Assembly (NCBI GenBank): GCA_900320465.1 | Contig: ONSQ01000017.1 | Location: 1 to 54,188 of the forward strand | Origin: an uncultured Eubacteriales bacterium | GTDB taxonomy: Bacteria > Bacillota > Clostridia > Oscillospirales > Oscillospiraceae | DNA: 54,188 nt | Direction: 5' to 3' | Shown here: positions 38,704 to 49,900 of the stretch, piece by piece | Layout: the number at the start of each line of letters is the position of its first letter | Numbering within the stretch: position 1 is the stretch's first letter | The notes under the pieces: model-generated | Databases searched by the model: none | Told to the model about the DNA's origin: nothing | The model's input: the letters and a program-made list of their open reading frames with translations, nothing else | Translations under genes and position numbers: made by a program

Positions 38704-40710
38704 TTGAACAACACCTTCAAACGACTGGCAGAGCCCGGATCGCGGCTTTACATGATCTTCCTCGTGCTCTTTGCGGGCTCGACGCTGTTCTTCAAGGTCT
38801 ACGATCTGGACATGTTCAACCTGGCCATCGCCGAGGGCGGCGTCATCCTGCTGCTGCTGATCTACACGATGATCATCCGGCGACGGAGGGAAAAGCAGCT
38901 GGCCGCCTATATCGAGTCGGTCACCTATGACACGGAGAATGCCAAGAACAACACGCTCATGAACTTCCCGCTGCCCATCGCGGTGTTCCGGTTGGACGAT
39001 TCGCGTATCGTCTGGGGCAACGAGATGTTCTTCGAGCTCTGCGGCAGCCAGGGCACGCGTCTGGACGCCCGCGTTTCGGACACGGTGCCGGGCTTCTCGG
39101 GCAAATGGCTGCTGGAGGGCAAAAGCCAGTATCCCGGCCTGCTGGAGATCAACGGCCGCAAGTACCAGCTGCACGGCAACATCATCCGCTCGGAGCACAG
39201 TGACGAATCCAGCGCCTTTATGGGCATCGCCTACTGGGTGGATGTGACGGAGTATGACAGCGTGCGCGTGGAATACGAGGCCAGCCGCCCCGTGGCGGGC
39301 ATCATCGTCATCGACAACCTGGACGAGCTGCTGAAAAACCAGCCGGAGCGCACAAAGAACGATCTGCGCGACGCGGTGGACGAAAAGCTGACCCAGTGGG
39401 CCGAGGAGCGCAAGGCCGTCATCTGCCGCTACGACCGCGACCGCTATCTGGTCATCTTTGAAAGCCGCTGGCTGGATGCGCTGCAGGAGAGCAAGTTCGC
39501 CATCGTCGAGCAGGTCCACCAGGTGGTGAGCCCCGGCGGCGTGAACGCCACCATCTCCGTGGGTATCGGCACCGACGGCGCTACGCTGCAGGAGACCATG
39601 CAGTTTGCCCAGGTGGCGGCGGAGCTGGCCCTGTCCCGCGGCGGTGACCAGGCCGTGGTCAAGAACCGGCTGAGCTTCGACTTTTACGGCGGGCGCGGCA
39701 TCGAGGTCGAGCGGCGCACCAAGGTCAAGTCCCGGGTCATGGCCACCACGCTCAGCGAGCTGGTGCGTGACTCGTCCCGCGTCATCGTCATGGGCCACCG
39801 CTATGCGGACCTGGACGCCATCGGCGCGGCGGTGGGCGTGTGCTGTCTGGCCCGCAAGTTCGGCGTCCGGGCCAACATCGTCACCGATCTGGAGAAGAAC
39901 GCCGCCAAGGGGCTGATCGCGGCCCTGCGGCAGGAGAGCGATTACCGCGATATCTTCATGAGCAAGACCGAGGCCATGCTGCACGCCGACGGGCGCACGC
40001 TGCTGGTGGTGGTGGACGTGAACCGGCCCGAACGGGTCGAGGATCCGGATCTGCTCGCCGCCTGCAACCGCGTGGCTGTCATCGACCACCACCGGGTGGC
40101 CGCCACCTATATCCAGAACGCGGCCCTGGCCTTTATCGAGCCCTACGCCTCCTCGGCCTGTGAGCTGATCACCGAGGTGCTGCAGGAGGTGACCGAGCAG
40201 AGCGACATCCTCAAGTGCGAGGCTGAGGCGCTGCTTTCCGGCATCGTGCTGGACACCAAGAGCTTCACCATCCGTACCGGCGAGCGCACCTTTGACGCGG
40301 CGGCCTATCTGCGCCGCGCCGGGGCCGACACCACCTATGTCAAGCGTCTGCTGCAAAGCGACATGGAGGACACGGTGGCCCGCTATAAGATCCTGCAGAA
40401 CGCCGAGCTCTACCGCAACATCGCCATTGCCGCCCCGGAGGAGACCCAGAGCCGCATCGTGGCCGCCCAGGCCGCGGACGAGCTGCTGAACATCTCGGGC
40501 GTGGAGGCCTCGGTGGTCATCGCGCCGGGCGAAAAGGGAGAGATCTTTGCCTCCGCCCGCTCCATCGGGGAGATCAACGTGCAGATCCTCATGGAAAAGC
40601 TGGGCGGCGGCGGCAACCGCAGCGCCGCGGCGGCGCAGTTTGCCGGCATCGATTTGGAAACGGCCGTGGCGCGCGTGCGCGCGGCTATCGACGAATATTT
40701 GGACGTATAA
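38704..40710 (+). CDS. gdpP: GdpP-type c-di-AMP phosphodiesterase (DHH family)
   Basis: 668 residues. Order: two N-terminal membrane helices (about 15-60), a PAS-like domain (about 85-175), a degenerate GGDEF domain (about 180-300), a DHH domain (about 335-490) with GHRYADLDAIGAAVGV and the IDHHR motif, and a DHHA1 domain ending in GGGGNRSAAAAQF. GdpP/YybT proteins hydrolyse c-di-AMP and set envelope and potassium homeostasis. The chosen TTG at 38704 is preceded by AAGGAAGTGAGG; an upstream in-frame ATG (38659) lies 12 bases after the predicted transcript start with no ribosome site. It is first in an operon with rplI, which follows 12 bases later. Confidence 0.95.
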   Translation: MNNTFKRLAEPGSRLYMIFLVLFAGSTLFFKVYDLDMFNLAIAEGGVILLLLIYTMIIRRRREKQLAAYIESVTYDTENAKNNTLMNFPLPIAVFRLDDSRIVWGNEMFFELCGSQGTRLDARVSDTVPGFSGKWLLEGKSQYPGLLEINGRKYQLHGNIIRSEHSDESSAFMGIAYWVDVTEYDSVRVEYEASRPVAGIIVIDNLDELLKNQPERTKNDLRDAVDEKLTQWAEERKAVICRYDRDRYLVIFESRWLDALQESKFAIVEQVHQVVSPGGVNATISVGIGTDGATLQETMQFAQVAAELALSRGGDQAVVKNRLSFDFYGGRGIEVERRTKVKSRVMATTLSELVRDSSRVIVMGHRYADLDAIGAAVGVCCLARKFGVRANIVTDLEKNAAKGLIAALRQESDYRDIFMSKTEAMLHADGRTLLVVVDVNRPERVEDPDLLAACNRVAVIDHHRVAATYIQNAALAFIEPYASSACELITEVLQEVTEQSDILKCEAEALLSGIVLDTKSFTIRTGERTFDAAAYLRRAGADTTYVKRLLQSDMEDTVARYKILQNAELYRNIAIAAPEETQSRIVAAQAADELLNISGVEASVVIAPGEKGEIFASARSIGEINVQILMEKLGGGGNRSAAAAQFAGIDLETAVARVRAAIDEYLDV

Positions 40711-40722
40711 AGGAGAATCGCT

Positions 40723-41169
40723 ATGAAAGTCATTTTCAATACCGACGTGAGAGGACAGGGCAAGAAGGGCGAACTCAAAGAGGTCTCCGACGGCTACGCG
40801 CGCAACTATCTGCTGCCCCGCAAGCTGGCCAGTGAGGCGACCGCCGACAATATCAACGCCCTCAAGCAGAAGGAGCGGGCCAAGGCCCGCCAGCTGGAGC
40901 TGGACCGCGCCCAGGCCATCGAGAACGCCAAAAAGCTGGAGGGCGTGCAGGTCATCGTGCGCGCCAAGTCCGGCGGCGCCGGCAAGCTCTTCGGCGCCGT
41001 CACCTCCGCCGAGATCAGCAAGGCCCTCCGCGAGCAGTTCGACATCGACATCGAGAAGAACAAAATCGTCCAGGGCGATCCCATCAAGACCTTCGGCGCC
41101 TACACGGTCAAGGCCAAGCTGGGCTTTGAGGTCAGCGGGAATATCAACCTGCTGGTCGTCGAAGAATAA
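40723..41169 (+). CDS. rplI: 50S ribosomal protein L9
   Basis: 148 residues, the usual length. The N-terminal RNA-binding domain begins [21 protein letters not shown] and has the NYLLPRKLA signature. A long connecting helix (about 42-75) and the C-terminal domain follow. It sits in the standard Firmicute order gdpP-rplI-dnaB. AAAGGAG precedes the ATG; the dnaB start is nine bases after the stop. Confidence 0.98.
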   Translation: MKVIFNTDVRGQGKKGELKEVSDGYARNYLLPRKLASEATADNINALKQKERAKARQLELDRAQAIENAKKLEGVQVIVRAKSGGAGKLFGAVTSAEISKALREQFDIDIEKNKIVQGDPIKTFGAYTVKAKLGFEVSGNINLLVVEE

Positions 41170-41178
41170 CGAAGAGCC

Positions 41179-42525
41179 ATGGACGAGCTGTTAGGGAAGA
41201 AGATCCCGTATTCCGCCCCGGCGGAGCAGGCGGTCATCGGCTCGATGCTGATCGACCCCCGGTGCATCGCGGAGGTCATCAAAAAGCTGCGGGGCGATGA
41301 GTTTTACGTGCGCGCCAACCGCGACGTGTTTGAGACCATTGCCGCCATGTTTGCCTTCGGCCAGACCGTGGACCCGGTGACGGTGCTGGACCAGATGAAG
41401 GTCAGGGGCGTCTATGAGGACTCCAGCCCCTCGTATCTGGCGGAGATCATGCGCGTCACGCCCACCTCGGCCAACGCCATGGAATACGCCGCCATCATCA
41501 AGGACCGGGCGCTGCTGCGCTCCATCGGCACCGTGGCCGACGAGATCAACACCATGGTCTACGAGGGCAGCGGCGAGGCCGACAGCGTCCTGGAGGCGGC
41601 GGAGAGCAAAATGTACGCCCTGCGGGAGGGCCGCGGAAGCGCGGGCCTGCGGGAGATCCGCCACGTCATCCAGAACGTGTTCGACACCATGAGCGAGGCG
41701 GCCGCCTCCGGCAGCAAGATCCCCGGTCTGTCCACGGGCCTGCCGGACCTGGACAACATGATCCTGGGTCTGAACAAGAGTGAGCTGATCCTTATCGCGG
41801 CCCGCCCCGGCATGGGCAAAACCAGTATCGCTCTGAACATCGCGCTGAGCGTCGCCATGACCCAGCGCAAAAAGGTCGCCGTGTTCTCGCTGGAAATGTC
41901 CCGCGAGCAGCTGGCCACCCGTCTTCTGTCCCGCGCCTCGCTGGTGCCCTCCACCAATCTGCTGACCGGTCAGCTGAGCGATCAGCAGTGGCGCGACGTG
42001 GCCGCGGCCGCCAACACGCTCTCGGCCTCCGAAATCCTCATTGACGACAACCCGTCGCTGACGGTATCGGACATGAACGCCCAGTGCCGCATGGTCAAGG
42101 ATCTGGACCTGGTGGTCATCGACTATCTGCAGCTGATGCAGTCCGCCGGCAGCGGCCACAGCTGGTCCAACGAGAGCCGTACCCAGGCCGTCAGCGACAT
42201 CAGCCGTATGCTCAAGATCATGGCCAAGCAGCTCAACGTGCCGGTCATCTGCCTGTCACAGCTGAGCCGTGCCAACGAAAGCCGCACGGACAAGCGCCCG
42301 ATGCTCTCGGACCTGCGCGAATCCGGCGCCATCGAGCAGGACGCGGACGTGGTCATCGGCCTGTACCGCGACGGCTACTACAACCGCGAGTGCGAGAACC
42401 CCAATCTGGCCGAGGCCATCGTGCTGAAAAACCGCAAGGGCCAGACCGGCACGGTCAATCTGACCTGGGTGCCGGAGTATACCACCTTCTACAGCGTAGA
42501 GAAATACCGCGACGATGAGGGATGA
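41179..42525 (+). CDS. dnaB: Replicative DNA helicase
   Basis: 448 residues. The N-terminal DnaB domain (about 8-110, PYSAPAEQAVIGSMLIDP) is followed by the RecA-like helicase domain, with Walker A ARPGMGKTS (about 208-216), FSLEMSREQLATRLLS and the Walker B-type LVVIDYLQLM. It forms the hexameric 5'-3' helicase of the replisome. The Shine-Dalgarno sequence is weak (GAAGAG), so translation may depend on coupling with rplI nine bases upstream. The start of tilS overlaps its last 11 bases. Confidence 0.97.
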   Translation: MDELLGKKIPYSAPAEQAVIGSMLIDPRCIAEVIKKLRGDEFYVRANRDVFETIAAMFAFGQTVDPVTVLDQMKVRGVYEDSSPSYLAEIMRVTPTSANAMEYAAIIKDRALLRSIGTVADEINTMVYEGSGEADSVLEAAESKMYALREGRGSAGLREIRHVIQNVFDTMSEAAASGSKIPGLSTGLPDLDNMILGLNKSELILIAARPGMGKTSIALNIALSVAMTQRKKVAVFSLEMSREQLATRLLSRASLVPSTNLLTGQLSDQQWRDVAAAANTLSASEILIDDNPSLTVSDMNAQCRMVKDLDLVVIDYLQLMQSAGSGHSWSNESRTQAVSDISRMLKIMAKQLNVPVICLSQLSRANESRTDKRPMLSDLRESGAIEQDADVVIGLYRDGYYNRECENPNLAEAIVLKNRKGQTGTVNLTWVPEYTTFYSVEKYRDDEG

Positions 42526-43831
42526 GCTGAAAGCAAAGCTCCTGCTGCCGCCGGAAGGCGCGCGCGTGCTGTGCGCTGTGTCCGGCGGGGCGGACTCCAT
42601 GTGTCTGCTGACCCTCCTGGCCGAGACGGGGGCCTATACCCTCGCCGCCGCCCACTTCGAGCACGGCATCCGCGGCGGGGAATCGCTGCGGGACTGCGCC
42701 TTTGTGGAGTCCTGGTGCCGCGAGCGCGGCATCGTCTGCTACACCGCCCACGGCGACGTGCCCGCCTACGCGCTGGCCCATCACCTGGGGACGGAGGAGG
42801 CGGCGCGGGAGCTGCGCTATGCCTTTCTCGAGCAGACCGCGGAGCGGGAGGACTTTTCGTATATCGCCACCGCCCACAACGCCGACGACAACGCCGAGAC
42901 CGTGCTGCTGAATCTGACGCGCGGGACGGGACCTCAGGGCCTGTGCGGCATCCCGCCGCGGCGGGGCAGGCTGATCCGCCCGCTGCTGGGGCTGACCCGC
43001 GCCGAGATCGAGAGCCTTCTCACCGAAAAAGGCGTGCCCTGGGTACAGGACAGCTCGAACGCCGAGGATGCCTACAGCCGCAACCGCATCCGCCACGCAG
43101 TAACGCCGGTGCTGCGGGAACTGAATCCCGGTTTTACGCGCGCCGTTGCCCGGACGGGGGAGCTGCTCCGCCGGGACGAGGACTGTCTGCAGCAGATGGC
43201 AAGGGCCTTTCTTGCCGAACAGTTTGACGGCGAGAGTGTGCCGACCGCGCCGCTGCTTGCACTGCACCGGGCCGTGTCCGGCAGAGTAGTGCGCCTGCTC
43301 GCGCCTCGGACGTTGGAGGAAAAGCACGTGGAGGCGATCCTGGCGCTGTGCCGGGGCACCGAACGGGGCTATGCCGACGTGCCTGGCCTGCGCGTCCGGC
43401 GGGAGCGGGGGAGACTGTATTTCCGGGAGGAAGAGCCACTCGAGCCCATTCCCGAAACGCCGCTCGTGCCCGGACAGAGCCTGCGCTTTGAGGCGCAGGG
43501 GTTGGAAATCACGACAAAAACTGTTTCCACAGGGGAAGAAATTCACAACTCGTTCAAGACTTATGCTCTCAAATATGAGACTATATGTGGGAATCTGAGC
43601 GTTTCCTCTCCCCGCCCGGGCGAGAGCTACCGTGTGGCCGGGCGCGGCTGCACCAAGACGCTCAAGGCCCTGTTTGCCGAGTCAAAAACCACGGCGCGCG
43701 AACGGCTGCGCACACCGGTGCTGCGGGATGAACAGGGGATCGTACTGGCGCCGCCCTTCGGCGCGGCCGAGCGCTGTCTGCCCCGGGAGGGCGACAGGCT
43801 GCTGATCGTGGAAATCAAAGAAATAAAATAA
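42515..43831 (+). CDS. tilS: tRNA(Ile)-lysidine synthase
   Basis: 438 residues. The PP-loop ATPase motif SGGADSM (about 23-29) marks the adenylation site, followed by HFEHGIRGGESLRD and TAHNADDNAETVLLNLTRGTG, the conserved TilS segments. The C-terminal TilS substrate-binding domain (about 365-438) carries RPGESYRVAGRGCTKTLKALF. The enzyme converts C34 of tRNA-Ile(CAU) to lysidine and is essential. The ATG overlaps the end of dnaB by 11 bases; the standard tilS-hpt-ftsH order follows. A short patch near 43500-43600 is more AT-rich than the rest of the gene. Confidence 0.96.
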   Translation: MRDELKAKLLLPPEGARVLCAVSGGADSMCLLTLLAETGAYTLAAAHFEHGIRGGESLRDCAFVESWCRERGIVCYTAHGDVPAYALAHHLGTEEAARELRYAFLEQTAEREDFSYIATAHNADDNAETVLLNLTRGTGPQGLCGIPPRRGRLIRPLLGLTRAEIESLLTEKGVPWVQDSSNAEDAYSRNRIRHAVTPVLRELNPGFTRAVARTGELLRRDEDCLQQMARAFLAEQFDGESVPTAPLLALHRAVSGRVVRLLAPRTLEEKHVEAILALCRGTERGYADVPGLRVRRERGRLYFREEEPLEPIPETPLVPGQSLRFEAQGLEITTKTVSTGEEIHNSFKTYALKYETICGNLSVSSPRPGESYRVAGRGCTKTLKALFAESKTTARERLRTPVLRDEQGIVLAPPFGAAERCLPREGDRLLIVEIKEIK

Positions 43832-43849
43832 AAGGTATTAGAGGGAAAA

Positions 43850-44383
43850 ATGGAGAAGGATATTGAGAGAATTCTGATTTCGGAAGAAGAGATCCAAAAG
43901 CGCGTGTCGGAGATCGGCGCGGCTATCACCCGCGATTTTCGGGACAAGGACCCGGTGTTCATCGGCGTGTTGAAGGGCTGCTTTATTTTCATGGCCGACC
44001 TGATGCGCTACGTTGACGTGAAGTGCTCGATGGACTTCATGGCGGTCTCGTCCTATAAGGGGACCACCTCCACCGGCGCGGTGAGCATCGACAAGGACCT
44101 GTCCCAGCCCATCGAGGGCCGCCACGTGATCATCGTGGAGGACATCCTCGACTCGGGCGTGACGCTCAACTACCTCAAGCAGTATCTCCAGGTGCGCAAG
44201 CCCGCGTCCATCACCATCGCCACGCTGATGGACAAGCCCTCGCGCCGCAAGGCTGACATCTACGCCGACTACTCCTGCTTCGAGGTCCCCGACGCCTTCG
44301 TCGTGGGCTACGGGCTGGACTATAACCAGCGCTACCGCAATCTGCCGTATATCGGCGTTCTGAAAGAAGAAATCTATTCGTAA
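43850..44383 (+). CDS. hpt: Hypoxanthine phosphoribosyltransferase
   Basis: 177 residues, the usual length. The PRPP-binding loop is VIIVEDILDSGVTLNYL (about 96-112), with the catalytic acidic pair in EDILDSG. The GVLKGCFIFMADL and VDFMAVSSYKGTTSTG-type segments (here MDFMAVSSYKGTTSTG) and the C-terminal DAFVVGYGLDYNQRYRNLPYIG are classic Hpt motifs. It salvages hypoxanthine and guanine to IMP and GMP. AGAGGGA precedes the ATG. It is between tilS and ftsH as in Bacillus. Confidence 0.97.
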   Translation: MEKDIERILISEEEIQKRVSEIGAAITRDFRDKDPVFIGVLKGCFIFMADLMRYVDVKCSMDFMAVSSYKGTTSTGAVSIDKDLSQPIEGRHVIIVEDILDSGVTLNYLKQYLQVRKPASITIATLMDKPSRRKADIYADYSCFEVPDAFVVGYGLDYNQRYRNLPYIGVLKEEIYS

Positions 44384-44437
44384 GCCCCGCGCTTACCCCC
44401 TTTGCAGTTTTACCGACAGATAGGATGTGACCATCGT

Positions 44438-46483
44438 TTGAAACCTGAACGCAACAGAGGCCGGGAGATCGGCTTTTACGCCCTGATCCTGGTCATCCTC
44501 GCCGCCACGGTGTTTTCCATGCTGGGCGGCAAAAAGCAGCAGGAGACCACCTACTCCCAGCTGTCCGACTACTTCCGCGAGGAGAAGGTGCAGTCCTTCG
44601 TCACCCACGGAGACGATATCGTCCTGGAACTGCGCACCGGCGAGACCGACAGCGAGACCGGCGAGGAGATCACCGAGACGAAAACGGTGGAGCTTTACAG
44701 CTTTTCCGTCTTTTATCAGGACTTCCGCGAGCTGATCGCCCAGCAGCACGAGGACGGCATCCTTGAGGAGTATGACTACAAGGAAGGCTTCGTCGTCCCC
44801 TGGTGGGTGGGGCTGCTGCCCTATATCATCCTCATCGCCCTGGCCATGTGGTTCTGGTCCTCCATGATGAAGCAGGCCGGCGGCGGGACCGGCGGTTTCG
44901 CCAAATTCAGCAAGGCCCGTACCCGCCTGGGCAGCGAGGATAAGAACAAGAAGACCTTTGCCGACGTGGCGGGCTGCGACGAGGAAAAGGAAGAGCTCAG
45001 CGAGATCGTCGATTTCCTCAAGGACCCCAAGGCCTATACCGCCATGGGCGCGCGTATCCCCAAGGGCGTGCTGCTGGTCGGCCCTCCGGGCACCGGCAAA
45101 ACGCTGCTGGCCAAGGCCGTTGCGGGCGAGGCCAACGTCCAGTTTCTGTCCATCTCCGGCTCGGACTTTGTCGAGCTGTACGTGGGCGTTGGCGCGGGCC
45201 GTGTGCGCGACCTGTTTGACCAGGCCAAGAAGGTGGCGCCGGCCATCATCTTCATCGACGAGATCGACGCCGTGGGCCGGCAGAGAGGCAGCGGCCTCGG
45301 CGGTGGCAACGACGAGCGCGAGCAGACGCTCAACCAGCTGCTGGTTGAGCTGGACGGCTTCTCCAACAACGAGGGCGTCATCGTCATGGCCGCCACCAAC
45401 CGCGCCGACATCCTGGACCAGGCGCTGCTGCGTCCGGGCCGTTTCGACCGCCAGGTCTATGTGGGCCTGCCGGATATCCGCGGCCGCGAGGCCATTCTGA
45501 AGATTCACGCCCGCGGCAAACAGCTGGCCGAGGATGTGGATCTGAACTCCATCGCCAAGGGCACACCGGGCTTTGCCGGCGCGGATCTGGAAAACCTCAT
45601 GAACGAGGCCGCGCTGCTGGCCGTACGGCGGCACCACCGCTTCATCACCATGGAGGACGTGGACGAGGCCATCCTCAAGGTCCAGATGGGCCCCGAGAAG
45701 AAGAGCCGCAAGATGTCCTCCCGCGCCCAGCGGCTGACCGCCTATCACGAGGCGGGCCACGCCGTGGCGGGCCATTATCTGACGCACGTGGATCCGGTGC
45801 ACTATATCACCATCATCCCCCGCGGCGGGGCGGGCGGCTTTACGCTCTTCCGGCCGGACGAGGATCTGGAGAACTTCAAGTCCCGGGCCGAGATGTTCGA
45901 GTCCATCGTCATGGCCCTGGGCGGCCGGATGGCCGAGAAGCTGTTCCTGGACGACATTTCCACCGGCGCCTCCAACGACATCCAGCAGGCCACCAACATC
46001 GCCCGCAACATGGTTACCGTCTACGGCATGAGCGACAAGCTCGGCCCCATCAGCTATGACAGCTCGGACCGCAGCATCTTCATCGGCCGCGACTTCGGCA
46101 CCACCAAGAGCTACAGCGAGGAGACCGCCGCCCTCATCGACGAGGAGGTCAAGCGCATCTTTGACGAGGCCGCCTCCGCCTGCGAGCAGATCCTCACCGC
46201 CCACCGGGACGAGCTGATCGCCATTGCCGAGTATCTGCTGGTGCACGAGTCCATGGAGGCCGACGAGTTCAACTACTACTTCGAGCACCACGAATTCCCG
46301 CCCACGTCGCTGCGCGACGCGAAAAAGGCCGCCGCCGACAAGACCATCGAGCGCCCGGCACGCAAGATCTCCATGACCGACGGCTACGCCGAGGAGAAGA
46401 AGGCCCCGGAAGAGGGCGCGCCCGCGGCGGAGCCCGCCGCTCCCGACGCAGGCGTCGAGACCGAGACAAAGCCGGAAGACTGA
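44438..46483 (+). CDS. ftsH: ATP-dependent zinc metalloprotease FtsH
   Basis: 681 residues. A membrane helix (about 11-28) is followed by a periplasmic-type domain (about 30-125), a second helix (about 128-148), the AAA+ domain with Walker A GPPGTGKT, Walker B IFIDEID and the SRH, and the M41 protease domain with HEAGH. It degrades unfolded and regulatory membrane proteins. The C-terminal 40 residues are Ala/Pro/Glu-rich. The TTG at 44438 is eight bases after AGGATGTG (44422-44429) and gives the expected N-terminus; an upstream in-frame TTG (44402) lacks a ribosome site. Last gene of the operon, followed by a terminator. Confidence 0.97.
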   Translation: MKPERNRGREIGFYALILVILAATVFSMLGGKKQQETTYSQLSDYFREEKVQSFVTHGDDIVLELRTGETDSETGEEITETKTVELYSFSVFYQDFRELIAQQHEDGILEEYDYKEGFVVPWWVGLLPYIILIALAMWFWSSMMKQAGGGTGGFAKFSKARTRLGSEDKNKKTFADVAGCDEEKEELSEIVDFLKDPKAYTAMGARIPKGVLLVGPPGTGKTLLAKAVAGEANVQFLSISGSDFVELYVGVGAGRVRDLFDQAKKVAPAIIFIDEIDAVGRQRGSGLGGGNDEREQTLNQLLVELDGFSNNEGVIVMAATNRADILDQALLRPGRFDRQVYVGLPDIRGREAILKIHARGKQLAEDVDLNSIAKGTPGFAGADLENLMNEAALLAVRRHHRFITMEDVDEAILKVQMGPEKKSRKMSSRAQRLTAYHEAGHAVAGHYLTHVDPVHYITIIPRGGAGGFTLFRPDEDLENFKSRAEMFESIVMALGGRMAEKLFLDDISTGASNDIQQATNIARNMVTVYGMSDKLGPISYDSSDRSIFIGRDFGTTKSYSEETAALIDEEVKRIFDEAASACEQILTAHRDELIAIAEYLLVHESMEADEFNYYFEHHEFPPTSLRDAKKAAADKTIERPARKISMTDGYAEEKKAPEEGAPAAEPAAPDAGVETETKPED

Positions 46484-46507
46484 GAGAAGCGGAACAAAAC
46501 ACAGCCA

Positions 46508-46549
46508 AAAACCGTCTTGAAAGGGAAAGCCATTCAAGACGGTTTTATT
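46508..46549 (+). terminator. Terminator of the gdpP-ftsH operon
   Basis: A perfect 14-bp stem: AAAACCGTCTTGAA (46508-46521) with TTCAAGACGGTTTT (46533-46546), then ATTT. Confidence 0.9.
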
Positions 46550-46744
46550 TGCCCGCTTTTCGGTCGATACGACGCCAGGCACCGGAAGAAGAGCGGCGCG
46601 GAAGAACGGCACACGGTTCAAGAATTTGAATATAGTTTCCATAAATAGGAGCCGCCGTGAACTGCCTGCGTGAAAATGGCAAATTATGCAAGGATTCAAG
46701 CTGAATAGGGGGCTGGTTTTGTCGATCTTTTTCGCAGGGATTCG

Positions 46745-46773
46745 TTGACATAAGACGTATTTGACGGTATAAT
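46745..46773 (+). promoter_or_regulatory. Full-consensus sigma-A promoter in the surface-protein leader region
   Basis: TTGACA (46745-46750), 17-base spacer, TATAAT (46768-46773), an exact consensus. It lies about 220 bases upstream of the surface protein start, with no other gene between. The remainder of the 46550-46993 gap holds the module at 46823-46898 and no recognisable gene. Confidence 0.8.
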
Positions 46774-46822
46774 AAATTGCTATCATAGACAGAGTGGCAT
46801 TTTACGCGCAAAAACGGCAGGA

Positions 46823-46898
46823 CGTCAAAAAAATCCTCGCTGAAGCCCTAAAAAAGCGCAGGTATTGACGCTTCTTTTGACGCAGCACGCGCTACAAT
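46823..46898 (+). promoter_or_regulatory. Promoter module, copy A (CGTCAA / TTGACG / TTGACG / TACAAT)
   Basis: CGTCAA (46823-46828), then TTGACG (46865-46870), six bases, TTGACG (46877-46882), ten bases, TACAAT (46893-46898). CGTCAA is the reverse complement of TTGACG. The same order and spacing recur at 53942 and 54058. No -35 box stands 17 bases before the -10, so an activator bound to the repeated sites is likely. It is about 95 bases upstream of the giant surface protein. Confidence 0.7.
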
Positions 46899-46993
46899 GA
46901 AAACATAATCCGGGGAAGGGGCCTGTGCCGCGCGTCAAGGCGTGGCAAGCTGAGCGCTTTCCCACATAGAATCCTGATAGAAAGGTGGTGAGC

Positions 46994-49900
46994 ATGATGA
47001 AAAAGTTCAAACGGTTCCTGGCGCTGCTGCTGGTCCTGGTCCTGTTTCTGGGCGATCTGGGCCCGGCCGATTTCATGATGCTCAGCGCCTATGCCGACGA
47101 CGAGTCCACCGAGATCGCCGTCACCGAGACTCCCGCCCCCGCCGTCACCGAGACGCCCGCGCCCGCCGAGGAACCGGCAAGCACCGAGGAGCCGGCCCCG
47201 GTCGTTCCGGGCGAGACAGAAGCGCCCGCGCAGACCGCCGAACCGGAGACCCCGGAGGCGTCCGCCGCGCCCGTCACCGACGGTGAGACGACTGCCGAGA
47301 GCGGCGAAACGCCCGCCCCCTCCGCCGCTCCCGCGGCCGCGGAGAGCGCGGACACCAAGCCCGCCCGCCGTGTCAGCGACGAGATCAAGCTGGACGCCGC
47401 CACCACCCTCACCATCGAGGGCGTGCTGCCTGCCCAGCCGCTTTTCCGGCTGAGCCCCAGCCTTTACCAGTTCAAGCAGCCCGACGCGGGCAAGGAAGCG
47501 CTGTACCGTCTGGACCTGTGGGTGTTCGACGGCGCGTCCGTTTTCAGCTCCCAGGGCAGCTACATTCTGACGCTCAAGGGCGAGTCCGTCCGCAAACGGA
47601 TCGAGGACGGCTCCTTCCGAAACCTGCGTCTGGTATATGACGCCCAACACCACGAGGCAAGCCTGCTGCGCACCGACAAGGACAGCATCAGCTTCACCGT
47701 GACGAAGCTGGAGCTCTTTGTGCTCTACCTCTACGACGCCGAGGCCGCAGCCGCGGCCCTTGCCGAAGCTCCCGCCGAAACGCAGGTCCCCGCCGAAACG
47801 CCGGCCCCTGCCGTGACGGAGGCTCCCGCCGAAACCGAAGCGCCTGTGGAAACCGAAGCTCCCGCCGAAACGCAGGCCCCGGTAGAAACGCAGGCTCCGG
47901 TCGAAACGGAAACGCCGGACGAAGCCCCTGACGACACCGCGTCCGAGGAGACAGAGCCCACTGAGGGCGACGAGCTTGCCCAAACGCCCGACGAGTCGGC
48001 GGAGAAGAATCCGGACGACCCCGGCGCCATGCGCCTGCAGGCCAGGGGCGGCAACAAGACTGCGCCTTTCCTGGCTGAGTTTGACGGCAGCTATGCCGCG
48101 GCCAGCTTCACGGGCAGCTATCGCACCAACAAGGGTGCACCCAAAGTGGACACCCGCCAGATCGACGCCGGCGAGCTTTACAGCGTTCTAGACGCCTGGA
48201 GCGCCGAAGAGCTGAACAACCAGACCGAACTCTCCGTCAGCGTGGCGATCCACTCGCTGCCGCTGCTGAGCGAGGGGGAGAGCCTGGCTCTTTACAGTCT
48301 GAAAAACGGCGCGCTGGAGAGCGTGCTGCTGGAGAATCCCGCGCTGGGCGACGAGGTCACGCTCGCACTCAGCCGCAAGGGCGAAAACGGCGTGGCGCTG
48401 GTCAAACGCGCCGAGGCCGACGCCGAGGGCAACGCCCTGCAGCGCTTCGTCCCCGACGACGCTCTGTTTGCCAACGACGAGCTGTATCTGACCGGCAAGA
48501 TGCCGAAGAACGCCGTCGTCGTGGCCACACCCGTCCAGGCCCGGATCAACGGTCTGACCGTCCTGGCGGCGTATGACATCACCATTTACGCCAACGCCCA
48601 GCAGCAGGCCAAGGATCATCCCTGGCAGCCGGCCGGGGACAAGGTGCAGGTTCACCTGCAGGACGAAGCGCTGCGCGAGCAGAGCGCGGTCAAGGTCTTC
48701 CACCTGGCCGACGAGGCGCAGGAAGCCGAATACGTGGCCACGGTCCCCGTGTCAGGGGACGGCTCCGTCAGCTTTGAGGCCGAGGGCTTCTCCACTTACA
48801 TCTTCGCCACCCTGACCACCGAGATCGAGGCCTCGGACGGCAACACCTACCGCGTCAGCGTCAGCTATGACGAGACGGCCGGCATCCCCGCAGACGCCGT
48901 CCTTGCGGTGTCCGAGATCTCCTCGGAGGACGCGGGCTATGAGACCTATCTCCGCGGCGCGGAGGAAGCGCTGACGCTGGACACGCTGGGCTATACGCGT
49001 CTGTTCGACATCACGATCACCGACGCATCCGACCCCGCGATCAGCTATCAGCCGCTTACCGAGGTCGCGGTCAGCATTTCGCTGCTGAACGGCTGCGCCC
49101 CGGCCCAGGACTTCTCCGTGGTGCACTTCCACGACGGCGCCCAGGTGCTGGACGCGGTGACCGACGGCAGCACCGTGAGCTTTATGTCCGACGGCTTTTC
49201 GGCCTACGCCATCGTCTCCGGCCCCACCCCCGGCGGCACCGGCTGGATGACGCTGCAGACCATGGCCGATTTTGACGCCCACGCGGCTGCCGGCGTTTAT
49301 CCCGGACACTCTCTGGGCTTCTACTTCCGCAATTTCAACTTCCGGATCGACAGCTCCCGTACCGGCATCACCAAAACCAAGCCGGCCCAGACCTATCCGT
49401 CATCCGAAGCTTCGCTTTACTATTTTGAAAAGGTGGAGGGCACCACCAACCAGTACTACGCCTGGTGCTACAGCGACGGCGGCGTCAAGCAGTACGTCAG
49501 ACATACAGGCAAAAGCCTGATGCTGACCGAGACGGAGAGCGAGCGCACCGCCTTCACCGTCAGTGCCACAGGCGGAGGCCAATTTACGCTTGCCGACGGC
49601 GGCTTCTATTGGAACATGCAGGGCGGAGTAAACGGCAACAGCTTCGCGGCATATGACAACGGCGGCGATGCGAACAGCAAGATCACCTTCTGGTACAAGG
49701 AGCCCGTCACCGATGAGCCCTACGGCCTGAACGGCAAGACCTACGGATTGATGAGCTATTCCGGCGGCGTGGCCGGCAAGGCGCTGATGTCCGAGTCTTC
49801 CGCGGCCGGGACGCTCAATGCCCTGTCGCTGACTGTGTTGACCCGTCTGAACGATCGCACCGACACGCTCTTCGTCCCCGACAGCAGCGATATCTCCCTC

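Noticed and set aside
46898..46985. A possible c-di-GMP or other metabolite riboswitch in the leader of the surface protein
   Set aside because: The leader after promoter copy A is under 90 bases, and I could not match it to any riboswitch core or fold it into a terminator/antiterminator pair.
47100..47990. Short DNA repeats resembling a CRISPR or minisatellite
   Set aside because: They encode Pro/Thr/Glu/Ala-rich ETPAPA-type protein repeats in frame; unit lengths vary and there are no spacers.
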